Notes under the pieces: generated by a model | What the model was told of the DNA's origin: nothing | The model's database searches: none | What the model saw: the letters and a program-made list of their open reading frames with translations, nothing else | From: Phymorhynchus buccinoides | Taxonomy: Eukaryota; Mollusca; Gastropoda; Neogastropoda; Raphitomidae | DNA: 64,000 nt | Direction: 5' to 3' | Assembly (NCBI GenBank): GCA_017654935.2 | Contig: CM065701.1 | Location: 1,042,293-1,106,292, forward strand | Shown here: piece by piece, positions 1-11,219 of the stretch | How the letters are laid out: each line of letters starts with the position of its first letter | Position numbering within the stretch: the first letter of the stretch is position 1 | Program-made: the position numbers and the translations under genes

Positions 1-1145
1 TTGATGGTATTGGGCAGACTGTGATGGTATTGGGCAGACCTTGAGACTGGGCAGATGTGATGGTATTGGGCAGACTGTGATGGTATTGGGCAGACTGGGA
101 TGGTATTGGGCAGACTTTGATGGTATTGGGCAGACTTTGATGGTATTGGGCAGACTGTGATGGTATTGGGCAGACTTGGATGGTATTGGGTTAGACATTG
201 ATGGTATTGGGCAGATGATGGTATTGGGCAGACTTGGATGGTATTAGTGGGCAGACTTTGATAGTATTGGGCAGACTTGGATGGTACTATGGGCAGACTG
301 TGATGTTATTGGGCAGACTTTGATGGTATTGGGTAGACATTGATAGTATTGGGCAGACTGTGATGGTATTGGGCAGACTGTGATGGTATTGGGCAGACTG
401 TGATGGTATTGGGCAGACTTTGATGGTATTGGGCAGACTTTGATGGTATTGGGCAGACTGTGATGGTATTGGACAGACTGGGATGGTATTGGGCAGACTG
501 TGATGGTATTGGGCAGACTATGATGGTATTGGGCAGACTGTGATGGATTGGGCAGACTTTGATGGTATTGGGCAGACTGTGATGGTATTGGGCAGACTGT
601 GATGGTATTGGGCAGACTGTGATGGTATTGGGCAGACTGTGATGGTATTGGGCAGACTGTGATGGTATTGGGCAGACTTTGATGGTATTGGGCAGACTGT
701 GATGGTATTGGGCAAACTGTGATGGTATTGGGCAGACCTTGGTGGTATTGGGCAGACTGTGATGGTATTGGGCAAACTGTGATGGTATTGGGCAGACTTG
801 GATGGTAGTGGGCAGACTTTGATAGTATTGGGCAGACTTGGATGGTATTGGGCAGACTGTGATGGTATTGGGCAGACTGTGATGGTATTGGGCAGACTTT
901 GATGGTATTGGGCAGACTGTGATGGTATTGGGCAGACTTGGATGGTAGTGGGCAGACTTTGATAGTATTGGGCAGACTTGGATGGTACTGGGCAGACTTT
1001 GATGGTATTGGGCAGACATTGATAGTACTGGGCAGACTTGGATGGTACTGGGCAGACTTTGATGGTATTGGGCAGACTTGGATGGTACTGGGCAGACTTG
1101 GATGGTACTGGGCAGACTTGGATGGTAGTGGGCAGACTTTGAAAG
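1..1145. repeat. 20-bp minisatellite array
   Basis: About 57 tandem copies of a 20-bp unit (GATGGTATTGGGCAGACTGT), running off the left window edge. Variation is mainly at the last two bases (GT, TT, TG) and in ATT/ACT/AGT. Three units make 60 bp, so several frames stay open on both strands. The resulting Ser/Gln/Pro-rich peptides are repeat artefacts and not genes. Confidence 0.97.
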
Positions 1146-1532
1146 CGACAAGCTGGTCTCGCGATACAGAGAATTTTCCAAAACCTTGCTTTAAGTCAAC
1201 ATTTAGACATTCGTTTTTATGCATCAGAAACAGAAATAATCGATACCTTACAGACAAAATGGACGATCTCCAGATGGTTCATTGACTTAGTGTGGACCTT
1301 ACTGCCAACAATAATAACGTGTCTTAAAAAAAAGACTGAAACACTGTAGTCCGCATCTTGGCCACAATACAAATAGCATCATCCCCATTTGGTTTGTTTT
1401 CAGTCTTCTTACACGTTATTGTTTTTTCGCAATATGTTCCATAAAATGTCAGTGGATCATAAGTATGAGGATAGTCCGCTTTGACTCTGAGCCGTCAAAT
1501 ACCAGTCGACTACTATTGTACTTTTACGCATC
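1146..1532. other. Unique spacer with a TTTGACTC-family end
   Basis: No gene is recognisable. Near 1471-1497 there is a fragment reading AGTCCGCTTTGACTCTGAGC, the same terminal motif as the inverted-repeat element at 50.6 kb and the fragments near 6.55 and 11.2-11.8 kb. Confidence 0.5.
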
Positions 1533-1690
1533 TACCCCCCCCCCTCCCCCCCCCCCCCCCCCCCCCTCCCCCACCCCCCCCCGCCCCCCCCCCCCCCCCC
1601 CCCCCCACCCCCATCCCCCCCCCCCCCCCCCCCCCCTCCCCCCCCCTACCCCCCTCCCCCCCCCCCCCACCCCCCCCCCCCCCAATTTTT
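1533..1690. repeat. C-rich low-complexity tract
   Basis: Nearly uninterrupted poly-C with scattered T and A. Proline-rich or glycine-rich reading frames across it are artefacts. Length is probably unreliable in any assembly. Confidence 0.95.
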
Positions 1691-1909
1691 TTCACGTTCC
1701 CATAACACCCCCCCCGCAGATCACCTGCAGCCGCATTCTGCCATTCGCGGGAAAGGGATAGGGTTTAGGATCAGCCTAGGGTTATTTTCATAAAACTGAA
1801 AGAAAGGCCTAGCGGGGACTTTGAGATTGAGGGTCGTAATCATGAGGGAGTGACTAAAATTGAGGGCCTACGTCTTTGGCCCACTACGAGTGACACATAG
1901 AGACGAGGA

Positions 1910-2123
1910 TAGGGGAAGACGGGGTAAAAAGCCCATGGGCGGGTAAGAAGCCCATGCCAATTATCTCATGAAATAAAGAAAATGTCAGTCATATTTGCCC
2001 ATGAGACGAATGCTAAACATTAACACTCGTCTCATGGGCAAAATGGGACTGAAATGTGCTTTATTCCATGAGATAATTGAGCTTCTTACCCGCCCGTGGG
2101 CTTTTTACCCCGTCTTACCCTAC
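1910..2123. mobile_element. Foldback (MITE-like) element 1
   Basis: An almost complete palindrome of about 214 bp. The left arm starts GGGGAAGACGGGGTAAAAAG and the right arm ends with its complement (CTTTTTACCCCGTCTT). The arms meet near 2015-2025 around GCCCATGAGACGA / TCGTCTCATGGGC. No coding capacity. Its structure fits a non-autonomous DNA transposon that would form a long hairpin. Confidence 0.8.
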
Positions 2124-2165
2124 ATCCGTATTTCCCGGTCAACTGCCTCTGTGCTTGTTGGTTTC

Positions 2166-2321
2166 TCGGGCCGTGTAATCATGAGTGCGTCTTAGACAAT
2201 CAACACGGGTAGTAGTATGTAAATTAGGCTAAACTCCAAAAAAGATTGGCTGCTTAGCCTGATTCACATACTACTACCCGTGTTGCCTGTCTAAGACTCA
2301 CTCGTGACTACACGGCCCGGA
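2166..2321. mobile_element. Foldback (MITE-like) element 2
   Basis: A second, unrelated palindrome of about 156 bp only some 45 bp after the first. Arms begin CGGGCCGTGTAATCATGAGT and end ACTACACGGCCCG, with inner arms ACACGGGTAGTAGTATGT / ACATACTACTACCCGTGT. Non-coding. Confidence 0.8.
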
Positions 2322-2684
2322 CAGTCCTGACTCCCCTGCCATCTTCCTGGTTGTGCGTGCCTTGTTCTTCGTTTGTTTCTTCGTGCTTTCTCTTTTAAAT
2401 CGCTGCACAGAATCACTTCAAATGTTGTTTGATACTACATTACCTAACGCTCATGTGTTCCATTAAATAGCAATAGCCTCGGTTTGTGTGGGTTTTTGGG
2501 GGCCTGAATTACAGTATATTTCAACACATGTACGATATACAACGTACTAGTAAAGCAAAGTATCAGAATAATAATTATTATTCTTTCTATTATTCTTTGT
2601 TTATGAAATTATGTGTACAATGTGAATGTCATGATGCATAATATTGAAATAATGGAAGCCATAATAGCGTATTGTCGTGGTGGT
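2322..2684. other. AT-rich spacer, nothing recognised
   Basis: No open reading frame of note, no repeat longer than short AT-rich runs. Confidence 0.5.
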
Positions 2685-2703
2685 TTGTTTGTTGTTGTTG
2701 TTG

Positions 2704-2751
<48 letters not shown>
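2685..2751. repeat. (GTT)n-(TG)n microsatellite
   Basis: Short GTT run followed by about 23 TG dinucleotides. Confidence 0.97.
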
Positions 2752-2752
<1 letters not shown>

Positions 2753-3416
2753 GCTTTTAAAAATAAAAACTATTCCTAAATTGAAACACACATCCCAAAC
2801 TGTGAAGTCTCGTACGACTTAAATTGCCTCCCCTCATTGTGGATATGTTTGGCAGGAGTTGTTCCCCTTGTTTTCTTTTATCTGGCAATTAATTCACGAG
2901 GTGACGGGCAGAAGAGGCTAGCAGCCTTCTTTATTCATGTTGTGATAGCACATTGTGGCCTACATCTGGCAAGGCATACTCCAGAAGATTTCTTGTGGTT
3001 ATCTGGGTTCCAATCTGACAAAGCCAAAACAAGAAGAACAAAACACATCATTCACAGATTGGACTGTAGAGGGGAGGTGTTGGTTTTTGCTCCGTTTGCT
3101 ATCTTTGCTGTTTGCTGTTTTCTGTTTTCTATCTTTGCTGTTTGTTGTTTTCTTGTGTTTCTACGTTGACAAAGGCGCATTCACTGACATACCCAGTAGT
3201 TTTGTTTTGTCTCTTGTGAATGCAATAACGTCACTTTATACTTGTCGTGTAGTTGTTTGTTTGTTGTATGTTCCAGTGACGTTGCAGTGGGTGGTTTTTT
3301 GGGGGGTTGTTTTTGGTTTTTAAAACAACAAAATACACCTCTTGGTGGTAAAATACATTGACCCTCCTTACACAGAGTGGGTAAAATGATTTTTGTCATT
3401 CTTGAATCTACCAGTC

Positions 3417-3420
<4 letters not shown>
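2752..3420. other. Spacer without a recognised gene
   Basis: Overlapping frames of 110-122 codons exist on the plus strand (2837-3323), but they are rich in Phe/Leu/Val from T-rich DNA, overlap each other in different frames and show no domain. I see no gene. Confidence 0.4.

Positions 3421-3459
<39 letters not shown>
3421..3459. repeat. (AG)n microsatellite
   Basis: About 19 AG dinucleotides. Confidence 0.97.
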
Positions 3460-3462
<3 letters not shown>

Positions 3463-3646
3463 GTGAATGTCGAACTCCCAGTTTGGACATCAGTCAAGGT
3501 CGTGAATTTATTTCTGTGAAGCCTTGAGTAAAAAACAAATACGTTTTCGCCGATTCATCGTTTCTAATAATAGCCCTTTCTGGACATAAATGCATATGTT
3601 CGGTTGGGGATGGTAGTGACGGTTGAGGTGAACGTTGAAGAGGGTG

Positions 3647-3648
3647 TC

Positions 3649-3688
<40 letters not shown>

Positions 3689-3690
3689 CT
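3647..3690. repeat. (TG)n(CG)n microsatellite
   Basis: TG run ending in CGCGCGC, alternating purine-pyrimidine. Confidence 0.95.
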
Positions 3691-3879
3691 AAAAAACACT
3701 TTTTCAGCCATTTTTGGGAGGTTAGGGGGAAACTAGGTCGTGACCTATTTAGCGGTGGGTGACTGGTGTTTGTATCAATGGAGAATCGAAGAGGTGAATG
3801 AACTCTCTGGTTACCCCGACTTCCCCTACATTCTTTCCCATCTTTTCTCTTCTACAAAACTTCAATGAAGAGCCTTCGT

Positions 3880-4031
3880 CTTCTTCTTCTTCTTCTTGTA
3901 TCGCCATCTCCCCTGCCATTCTCCCCTCTCCCTTTTACCTTGTCTCCTTCACCCTTATAATATTATGGCCCCGCCCCCCCCGCCCCCCCTTCCCAACAAC
4001 CCCCTCCTCCTCTAAACAACAATTCTCTCTC

Positions 4032-4080
<49 letters not shown>

Positions 4081-4146
4081 TACTTCTTCTCTCCCTCTCT
4101 CTCTCTCTTCTCGATCTCTCTCTCTCTCTCTCTCTCTCTCCTCTCT
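3880..4146. repeat. CT-rich microsatellite region
   Basis: (CTT)n near 3880, C-rich clusters near 3970, then two long interrupted (CT)n runs. The Ser/Leu-rich plus-strand frame here is a repeat artefact. Confidence 0.9.
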
Positions 4147-4706
4147 CCTCTCTTTCTCATTTTTGCATTCTTAACTTAGAGTAAAGTTAAACATACATGC
4201 TCATTATGTATTCAGTGAGCTGTTTTCGCAGTCAAGCAGCTTGGAGTTTTTCTTAGGTAGCGTTTGTTCGCAGCGAACGTATTGTGCAGCCATAGCGCAG
4301 CTTAATGTGGAATGTATTATAACTATTTTTCAATGTAACGGAATAATAATGGTTAATATTGGTAATGCTTTGTCGGCGGTGTGCAAAGCAGTAATATTGG
4401 TCGTTTCCGAGTTAAAGTCAAACGCTAACGTTTTGTTGTAACGTTTTTCGGATACGTTAGCGTGTGATAAGCTATGCATTGATTTGATGTGATGCATGTC
4501 TCTTTGCTCAATTTCTTCTTAGCAACCAGTCATTCTAAATTAGATCCCTTTTGACTAAGAACACTTGTAGTAAGTTGTTTCCCTTGGTTTTGACTCTGAC
4601 TGGTTTGCTGAATCATCTATCATTTCTTCTTTATCATCGCCTCGCTTATCACTACTCATAAACGTAGGGATCTTCTGCGACATTATTTTCACAACAGTAG
4701 CGGTGC
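4147..4706. other. Spacer without a recognised gene
   Basis: A 66-codon frame at 4241-4441 has no recognisable domain. No repeats. Directly precedes the 30-bp array. Confidence 0.4.
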
Positions 4707-5342
4707 ATGTTCTTATGTGCTTGGCACACACTTCTCTTGTGTGTATTCAGCCAAAAACATAAACCCCGGACTGACGTGGAGAAACCAGGGATGGAGAGGA
4801 CTGACGTGGAGAAACCATGGATGGAGAGGACTGACGTGGAGAAACCAGGGATGGAGAGGACTGACGTGGATAAACCAGGGATGGAGAGGACTGACGTGGA
4901 GAAACCAGGGATGGAGAGGACTGACGTGGAGAAACAAGGGATGGAGAGGACTGACGTGGAGAGACCAGGGATGGAGAGGACTGACGTGGAGAAACCAGGG
5001 ATGGAGAGGACTGACGTGGAGAAACCAGGGATGGAGAGGACTGACGTGGAGAAACCAGGGATGGAGAGGACTGACGTGGAGAAACCAGGGATGGAGAGGA
5101 CTGACGTGGATAAACCAGGGATGGAGAGGACTGACGTGGAGAAATCAGGGATGGAGAGGACTGACGTGGAGAAACCAGGGATGGCGAGGACTGACGTGGA
5201 TAAACCAGGGATGGGGAGGACCGAAGATGAGGGGGCAATTCAAGATACTTCAGGACTCGCTGTACCTGAGCTCCCAAGGGTACGACCAGACCCTTCGCAA
5301 CTGGACGACGCCAGTGTGTCTACCAGCGTCTACACTTCCTAA
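4707..5342 (+). CDS. Possible secreted decapeptide-repeat protein (hypothetical)
   Basis: A 211-codon frame. The first 15 residues (MFLCAWHTLLLCVFS) are hydrophobic and look like a signal peptide. They are followed by fifteen 10-residue repeats of the form RTDVEKPGME and a unique acidic, Ser/Thr-containing tail of about 45 residues. Between repeats the changes are often conservative in this frame (Glu/Asp from GAG/GAT, Lys/Arg), though Pro-to-Gln, Pro-to-Ser and Glu-to-Ala also occur. Caution: the 30-bp unit leaves the other plus frames and a minus frame open too, so openness proves little. A TTCAG just before the array could instead be a splice acceptor. The family is not recognised and coding status is unproven. 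Confidence 0.3.
   Translation: MFLCAWHTLLLCVFSQKHKPRTDVEKPGMERTDVEKPWMERTDVEKPGMERTDVDKPGMERTDVEKPGMERTDVEKQGMERTDVERPGMERTDVEKPGMERTDVEKPGMERTDVEKPGMERTDVEKPGMERTDVDKPGMERTDVEKSGMERTDVEKPGMARTDVDKPGMGRTEDEGAIQDTSGLAVPELPRVRPDPSQLDDASVSTSVYTS
4771..5220. repeat. 30-bp minisatellite, 15 units
   Basis: Exactly fifteen units of 30 bp beginning CTGACGTGGAGAAACCAGGG, followed by a degenerate part-unit. Only point changes and no indels separate the units. The unit length keeps reading frame. Confidence 0.97.
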
Positions 5343-5367
5343 GAACCTTGGGCTTTGTGTGGAACAT

Positions 5368-6215
5368 GACACTAGTGCAGTGACACCGTGCACCGCTGAA
5401 CAGACTAGATAAGTAAAAGAGAGAGTGTGTGTGAGCGAGGGGGACGTGACTAGTGCAGTGACACTGTGCACCGCTGAACAGACTAGATAAGTAAAAGAGA
5501 GAGTGTGTGTGAGCGAGGGGGACGTGACTAGTGCAGTGACACTGTGCACCGCTGAACAGACTAGATAAGTAAAAGAGAGAGTGTGTGAGAGCGAGGGGAA
5601 CGTGACTAGTGCAGTGACACTGTACACCACTGAACAGACTAGATAAGTAAAAGAGAGAGTGTGTGAGAGCGAGGGGAACGTGACTAGTGCAGTGACACTG
5701 TACACCACTGAACTGACTAGATAAGTAAAAGAGAGAGTGTGTGAGAGCGAGGGGAACGTGACTAGTGCAGTGACACCGTGCACCTGCTGAACAGACTAGA
5801 TAAGTAAAAGAGAGAGTGTGTGAGAGCGAGGGGAACGTGACTAGTGCAGTGACACTGTACACCACTGAACTGACTAGATAAGTAAAAGAGAGAGTGTGTG
5901 TGAGCGAGGGGAACGTGACTAGTGCAGTGACACTGTGCACCACTGAACTGACTAGATAAGTAAAAGAGAGAGTGTGTGTGAGCAAGGGGAACGTGACTAG
6001 TGCAGTGACACTGTACACCACTGAACTGACTAGATAAGTAAAAGAGAGAGTGTGTGTGAGCAAGGGGAACGTGACTAGTGCAGTGACACCGTACACCACT
6101 GAACTGACTAGATAAGTAAAAGAGTGTGTGTGAGCGAGGGGAACGTGACTAGTGCAGTGACACCGTACACCACTGAACTGACTAGATAAGTAAAAGAGTG
6201 TGTGTGAGCGAGGGC
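5368..6215. repeat. 78-bp minisatellite, about 11 units
   Basis: Tandem copies of a 78-bp unit starting GTGACTAGTGCAGTGACACT and ending with a GTGTGTGAGCGAGGGGAACG-type segment. One unit has a 1-bp insertion (near 5785), and the last units have a 4-bp deletion in the GAGA run. Since 78 is divisible by three, long minus-strand frames stay open. They are artefacts. It begins about 150 bp after the 30-bp array. Confidence 0.96.
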
Positions 6216-6934
6216 GGTGACTTGCCTATTCTCTTCTAGTGGAATTGGCATAATTGTAACGTTTTTCTTTAGGTTGGCCCACACCCCGGGTAGATTGGTT
6301 GTTAGATGTAAGTACTGGGAAGGAAGGTGGGGAAGTTTTCTTAGGTTGAAGTTAAGTGGTCAGTTTTTCAGTTTTAATTAGGTCCCTAGTTTTTCAGTTT
6401 CATTATATGCAAACTCCCGAATTTGCAATAATATCTTTGAGATCCCAATACACCACCACTCCAAAATTAATGTAATAGGGAAGCTTAGATTTTTTACAGG
6501 AATTGTTCAAAACTTTAGAAGCGTTTTTCTCGAAACAGGCCTTTTCGGGTTAGTCTGTTTTGACTCCAAGCTATCGCAAGGTCTATATTTTTGGGTAAAA
6601 ACGGGATAACTTTCAGATAAATGGGTTTGATTCGAAAAACATTTATGAGTATATAGAAATAAAATACGGTCAAAAGAGACCATGATGTGAAGTTAGATCA
6701 CTAATATTTCCCTTACTGTTTTCAATCTGATTCTCGCACATACGGAGTCAGTAAGAAACAAGGCACACATCTCAATTACATGTTTTTATACGAGTTTGTG
6801 TAGACAGGTTGTAATCATTTTGTGCGTGTGTGTGTGTGTGCACCCGCATACTGTCTGAATGTTTTAATAGAACTCTCAGTTATAAGGAATTCTTTTTGTT
6901 ACAATGCCTCTCTATAATTGTATTTCCAAATTGA
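6216..6934. other. AT-rich spacer
   Basis: No gene seen. Around 6545-6575 is another TTTGACTC-family fragment (AGTCTGTTTTGACTCCAAGC). A short TG run lies near 6823-6841. Confidence 0.5.
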
Positions 6935-8945
6935 TTTAGATGGGGTTGGTGTAAGCTATTTCCATAATCCGATTTTTGATTTTAGATGGGGGTGTGGTAA
7001 GTATTTTCTCTTGGGTTTAAACATGATATGGGATTGTATCTTGTTTGTTTTCTTTATATGACAATAATATAATAAACGTTATTTCTGCAAAGTTTCAGGA
7101 AACTGTTGTTAATATTAAGGGACTTATGATGATTTTAGTCTCTGATCGTAGTCAAAATATTGATTTTAGAGGGGAGTGTGTTAGGTGGCATGGGATTGTA
7201 CCTTTTTTATTTGTGTTATATAACAAGAACATACTATAATATTATTCCTGCAAAGTTTAATGCAATTATCGGTACTTTTAAGGGACTTATGATGCTTTTA
7301 GTCTCTGATCGTAGTCAAAATTAATATTGGTTTTAGAGGGTGGGTGGGATATGCATGTCCTTTTGATTTTAAAAATGGCAGGGATTGTATCTTGTTTATT
7401 TGTTGCATATACAAAGAATATAACAAACATTATTCCTGTAAAGTTTCAAACAATTGTCGATAATTTTAAGGGACTTATGATTATTTTAGTCTCTGCTCGT
7501 AGTCAAAATATTGATTTTAGAGGGAGGTAGGGTAGGTGTTTCCTCTTGTGTTAAAATATGGCATGGGATTGTATCTTGTTTATTTGCTTTATATAACAAG
7601 AACATAACTACCATTATTCCTGCAAAGTTTCAGGCACTTGTCGTTATTTTTAAGGGACTTATGATGATTTTAGTATCTGATTGTAGTCAAAATATTGTTT
7701 GTAGAGGGGGGTAGGGTAGGTCTTTCCTCTTGTGTTACAAAATGGCATGGGATTGTACCTTTTTTATTTGTGCTATATAACAAGAACATACTAAATATTA
7801 TTCCTGCAAAATTTCAGGCAATTGTCGGTACGTTTAAGGGACTTATGATGATTTTAGTCTCTGCTCGTAGTCAAAATATTGATTTTAGAGGGGGGTAGGG
7901 TATGTGTTTCCTCTTGTGTTAAAATATGGCAAGAGATTGTATCTTGTTTATTTACTTTATATAACAAGAACATAACATACATTATTCCTGCAAAGTTTCA
8001 GGCAATTGTCGTTACTTTTAAGGGACTTATGATGATTTCAGTCCCTGATCGTAGTCAAAATATTGTTTTTAGAGGGGGGTAGGGTAGGTCTTTCCTCTTG
8101 TGTTACAAAATGGCATGGGATTGTACCTTGTTATTTGTGCTATATGACAAGAACATACTAAGTATTATTCCTGCAAAATGTCAGGCAATTGTCGGTACGT
8201 TTAAGGGACTTATGAAGATTTTAGTCTCTGCTTGTAGTCAAAATATTGATTTTAGAGGGGGGTAGGGTAGGTGTTTCCTCTTGTGTTAAAATATGGCAAG
8301 GGATTGTGTCTTGTATATTTGCTTTATATGACAAGAACACAACAAACATTATTCCTGCACAGTTTCAGGCAATTGTTGTTACTTTTAAGGGACTTATGAT
8401 GATTTTAGTCTCTGATTTAGTCAAAATATTGTTTTTAGAGGGGGGTAGGGTAGGTCTTTCCTCTTGTGTTGCAAAATGGCTTGGGATTGTACCTTTTTTA
8501 TTTGTGCTATATAACAAGAACGTACTAAATATTATTCCTGTAAAATTTCAGGCAATTGTCGGTACGTTTAAGGGACTTATGATGATTTTAGTCTCTGCTC
8601 GTAGTAAAAATATTGATTTAAGAGGGGGGTAGGGTATGTGTTTCCTCTTGTGTTAAAATATGGCAAGGGATTGTATCTTGTTTATTTGCTTTATATAACA
8701 AGAACATAACATACGTTATTCCTGCAAAGTTTCGCACAATTGTCGATACTAGTAAGGGACTTATGATGATTTTTAAAAATCTCGGATCGTAGTCAAAATA
8801 TTGATTTTAGAGGGGAGTGGGGTAAGGATCTCCTCTTGTTTTGAAACATGGCATGGGATTGTACCGTGTTTATTTCTTATATATGACTAGAACATAATAA
8901 ATATAATTCCTGCAAATATTCAAGCAATTGTTGTTACCTTAATGT
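6935..8945. repeat. 184-bp satellite with alternating monomers (368-bp higher-order repeat)
   Basis: About eleven tandem monomers of 184 bp. Two monomer types alternate. Type A carries GTGTTAAAATATGGCA and ATAACATACATTATTCC. Type B carries GTGTTACAAAATGGCATGGG, GATTGTACC and ACATACTAAATATTATTCC. A-B order holds across the array, so the true repeat is 368 bp. Outer monomers are more diverged than central ones. Each monomer holds a frame of about 67 codons, but 184 is not a multiple of three, so these are not conserved protein units. Confidence 0.93.
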
Positions 8946-8961
8946 CGTTACATTATTCACA

Positions 8962-8964
<3 letters not shown>

Positions 8965-9057
<93 letters not shown>
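8965..9057. repeat. (CT)n microsatellite
   Basis: About 46 CT dinucleotides directly after the last satellite monomer. Confidence 0.98.
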
Positions 9058-9058
<1 letters not shown>

Positions 9059-9502
9059 CACCCCCCACGCCTATTTCTGTCTACCCCGCCCTCCACCCCT
9101 TTCCTACCACTAAAAAATAATTTAATGGGTAGTCTATGCAACGATCGAAAGAAACTCGGTAATTGTTCATAAAAACCGAAAGCAAAAGCCATAATTCTGG
9201 CTTTAGACCATCTTTATCGTTTAAAAACTAGGGACTTTCCTGCTTTTTCAGTACCTAATCCTCAGAATAGCAATAACTTAAAATATAAATTACAATGATT
9301 AGGAACTAACTATAATTCGCGCATCACTTTATTATTATTTTTTAAAATGACTAAGACAAACTCTTATAAGAACATCACTATCTCGGATCGTTCATAAAAA
9401 AATATATAACATTTTATGTATCTGTCTATCTATCTGCCTATTCATTTATTTTAAAGAATATTTCAGTTTTTCTACTACAACTCGCACAACTCCCTCCCCC
9501 TC
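9058..9502. other. AT-rich spacer
   Basis: No gene or repeat family recognised. Confidence 0.5.
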
Positions 9503-9515
9503 ACCCCCCCCCCCC

Positions 9516-9552
<37 letters not shown>
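9503..9552. repeat. Poly-C followed by (CT)n
   Basis: About 22 C, then about 13 CT dinucleotides. Confidence 0.97.
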
Positions 9553-9557
<5 letters not shown>

Positions 9558-9944
9558 ACTGACATGGCTTGGCCTATCTTTGATCATGCCTTCAGTAACA
9601 AGTACCGATACGGATAGCGGAGATGTGTAGATTCCTAGGCCACTGCGCGGTACCCTTTGATACCTTGTTGAGGTCCTCTGCCCACTAGCGCTAAGCCGGC
9701 AAAAGAGCTAGGACAGAATAAATTCAGCTATCTGCTCTGTTGCCTGCAATCGTAATTGACTCTTATCTCGCTCATCGTAAAATTGTCAACTCGTGTCCAG
9801 CCTACTTTAAAGACACCGCGCGGAGGCTCAGAAACTCATTGTAGGCCAACTGTCCCGCAATTTGCATACACATTCCTTCTTTTCTTTTGTTACCAGCCTG
9901 TCAACCGATCCTTCCCTCTGTGTGTGTGTGTGTGTGTGTGTGTC
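9553..9944. other. Unique spacer
   Basis: No gene recognised. A short (TG)n run lies at 9918-9942. Confidence 0.5.
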
Positions 9945-10262
9945 ACGGCGTGTCACGTTCACTTCAAAGACATGACAGGCCGGACAATCGCGGAAGACCT
10001 ACTGACTTCAATTAACATTCTTACGTCATTTGTCTTCAGCTCCACGAATCCCATCACCCACCCTGCCTGTGTGCGTGCGTGCGCGTGCGCGCAAGCGCGT
10101 GTGTGTATGTGTGTGCGCGCGCGTGTGCGCGCGTGTGTATGTGAGTGTGTGCATCTGAGTGTGTGTGTGTGTCTGTGTATGAGTGATAGAGGTTATGAGA
10201 CTAACATTGTGACTAATCAAGATTTCACACACACGTACACGCGCGCACACCGAAGCGCATAC
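9945..10262. repeat. 820-bp-offset duplication, copy 1
   Basis: Shares GTTCACTTCAAAGACATGAC, the following 100 bp (through CATCACCCACCCTGCC), and a downstream block (GAGTGATAGAGGTTATGAGA to CGAAGCGCAT) with the segment 820 bp later. Between the shared blocks lies a TG/CG alternating tract that differs in length. Confidence 0.9.
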
Positions 10263-10265
10263 ACA

Positions 10266-10299
<34 letters not shown>

Positions 10300-10600
10300 A
10301 CGTGTGTGTGCGCGCGTGCGTGTGTGTGCATGCGCGTGTGTATGTGCGTGACTAGTTCTCACTCGCACAAGCACACACACGCGCAAGCATGCACGTACAT
10401 AGTATGTACATGATTATGCAAATACGCGCATGCGCACGCGAATATGCACACACGCACGCAAACAAACACGCATGCACATAAACACGCATGCACATAAACA
10501 CGCATGCACATAAACACGCATATGCGCACGCATGTGTGCATTTAGGCGAACATGCATGCATGCACGCAAAGACATAACACACACTCGCGTGTCCAACAGA
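10060..10600. repeat. Alternating purine-pyrimidine tract (TG/CG/CA/CATG)
   Basis: Long runs of TG, CG, CA and GCATGCAC, with a fourfold ACACGCATGCACATAA-type repeat near 10470-10520. Cys-rich and Val-rich reading frames here on both strands are artefacts. Such sequence has Z-DNA-forming character. Confidence 0.85.
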
Positions 10601-10764
10601 TAAAAGCTAGATAACAATACATTATAATTTCTTAAAACAAAAACAAAAACCATCCCGTTAGCCTTTTACTGTTCCCAAGACACCCGTCAATGCGCGTTAT
10701 ATAAAGTTACAACAGTCAATTAAACAAAAATCATCCCGTCCGTTCCTCTATTCTCTACCCTGTT

Positions 10765-11170
10765 GCGGCGTGTCATGTTCACTTCAAAGACATGACAGGG
10801 CGGACAATCGCGGAAGACCTACTGACTTCAATTAACATTCTTACGTACTTTGTCTTCAGCTCCACGAATCCCATCACCCACCCTGCCAGCGCGCGTGTGT
10901 GTGCGCGAGCGTGTGTGTGCGCGCGCATGTGTTTGTGCGCGCGTGTGCGTGTGCGCGTGCGTGTTTGCGCGCGCGTGCGTGTTCGCGCGCGTGTGCGTGT
11001 TCGCGCGCGTGTGCGTGTGCGCGCGTGTGCGCGTGTGTATGTGAGTGTGTGCATCTGAGTGTGTGTGTGTGTCTGTGTATGAGTGATAGAGGTTATGAGA
11101 CTAACATTGTGACTAATCAAGATTTCACACACACACGTACACGCGCGCACACCGAAGCGCATGCACACAT
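10765..11170. repeat. 820-bp-offset duplication, copy 2
   Basis: Second copy of the block at 9945-10262, with a longer and GC-richer alternating tract (10888-11050, GTGCGCGC-type units). Confidence 0.9.
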
Positions 11171-11219
11171 GTAATAAACGCGCATGCACACATACGCATG
11201 CGGACACACAAACATGAAT

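Noticed and set aside
244..1257. Long Ser/Pro/Gln-rich frames on the minus strand
   Set aside because: Produced by the 20-bp minisatellite, open in several frames, no unique coding sequence.
1465..1761. Proline-rich protein
   Set aside because: Translation of a poly-C tract.
5250..6099. Two 180-260-codon minus-strand frames
   Set aside because: Explained by the 78-bp repeat, whose length is a multiple of three.
7327..8632. Repeated 67-codon ORFs in the 184-bp satellite
   Set aside because: Unit length is not divisible by three and substitutions show no codon pattern; openness follows from monomer identity.
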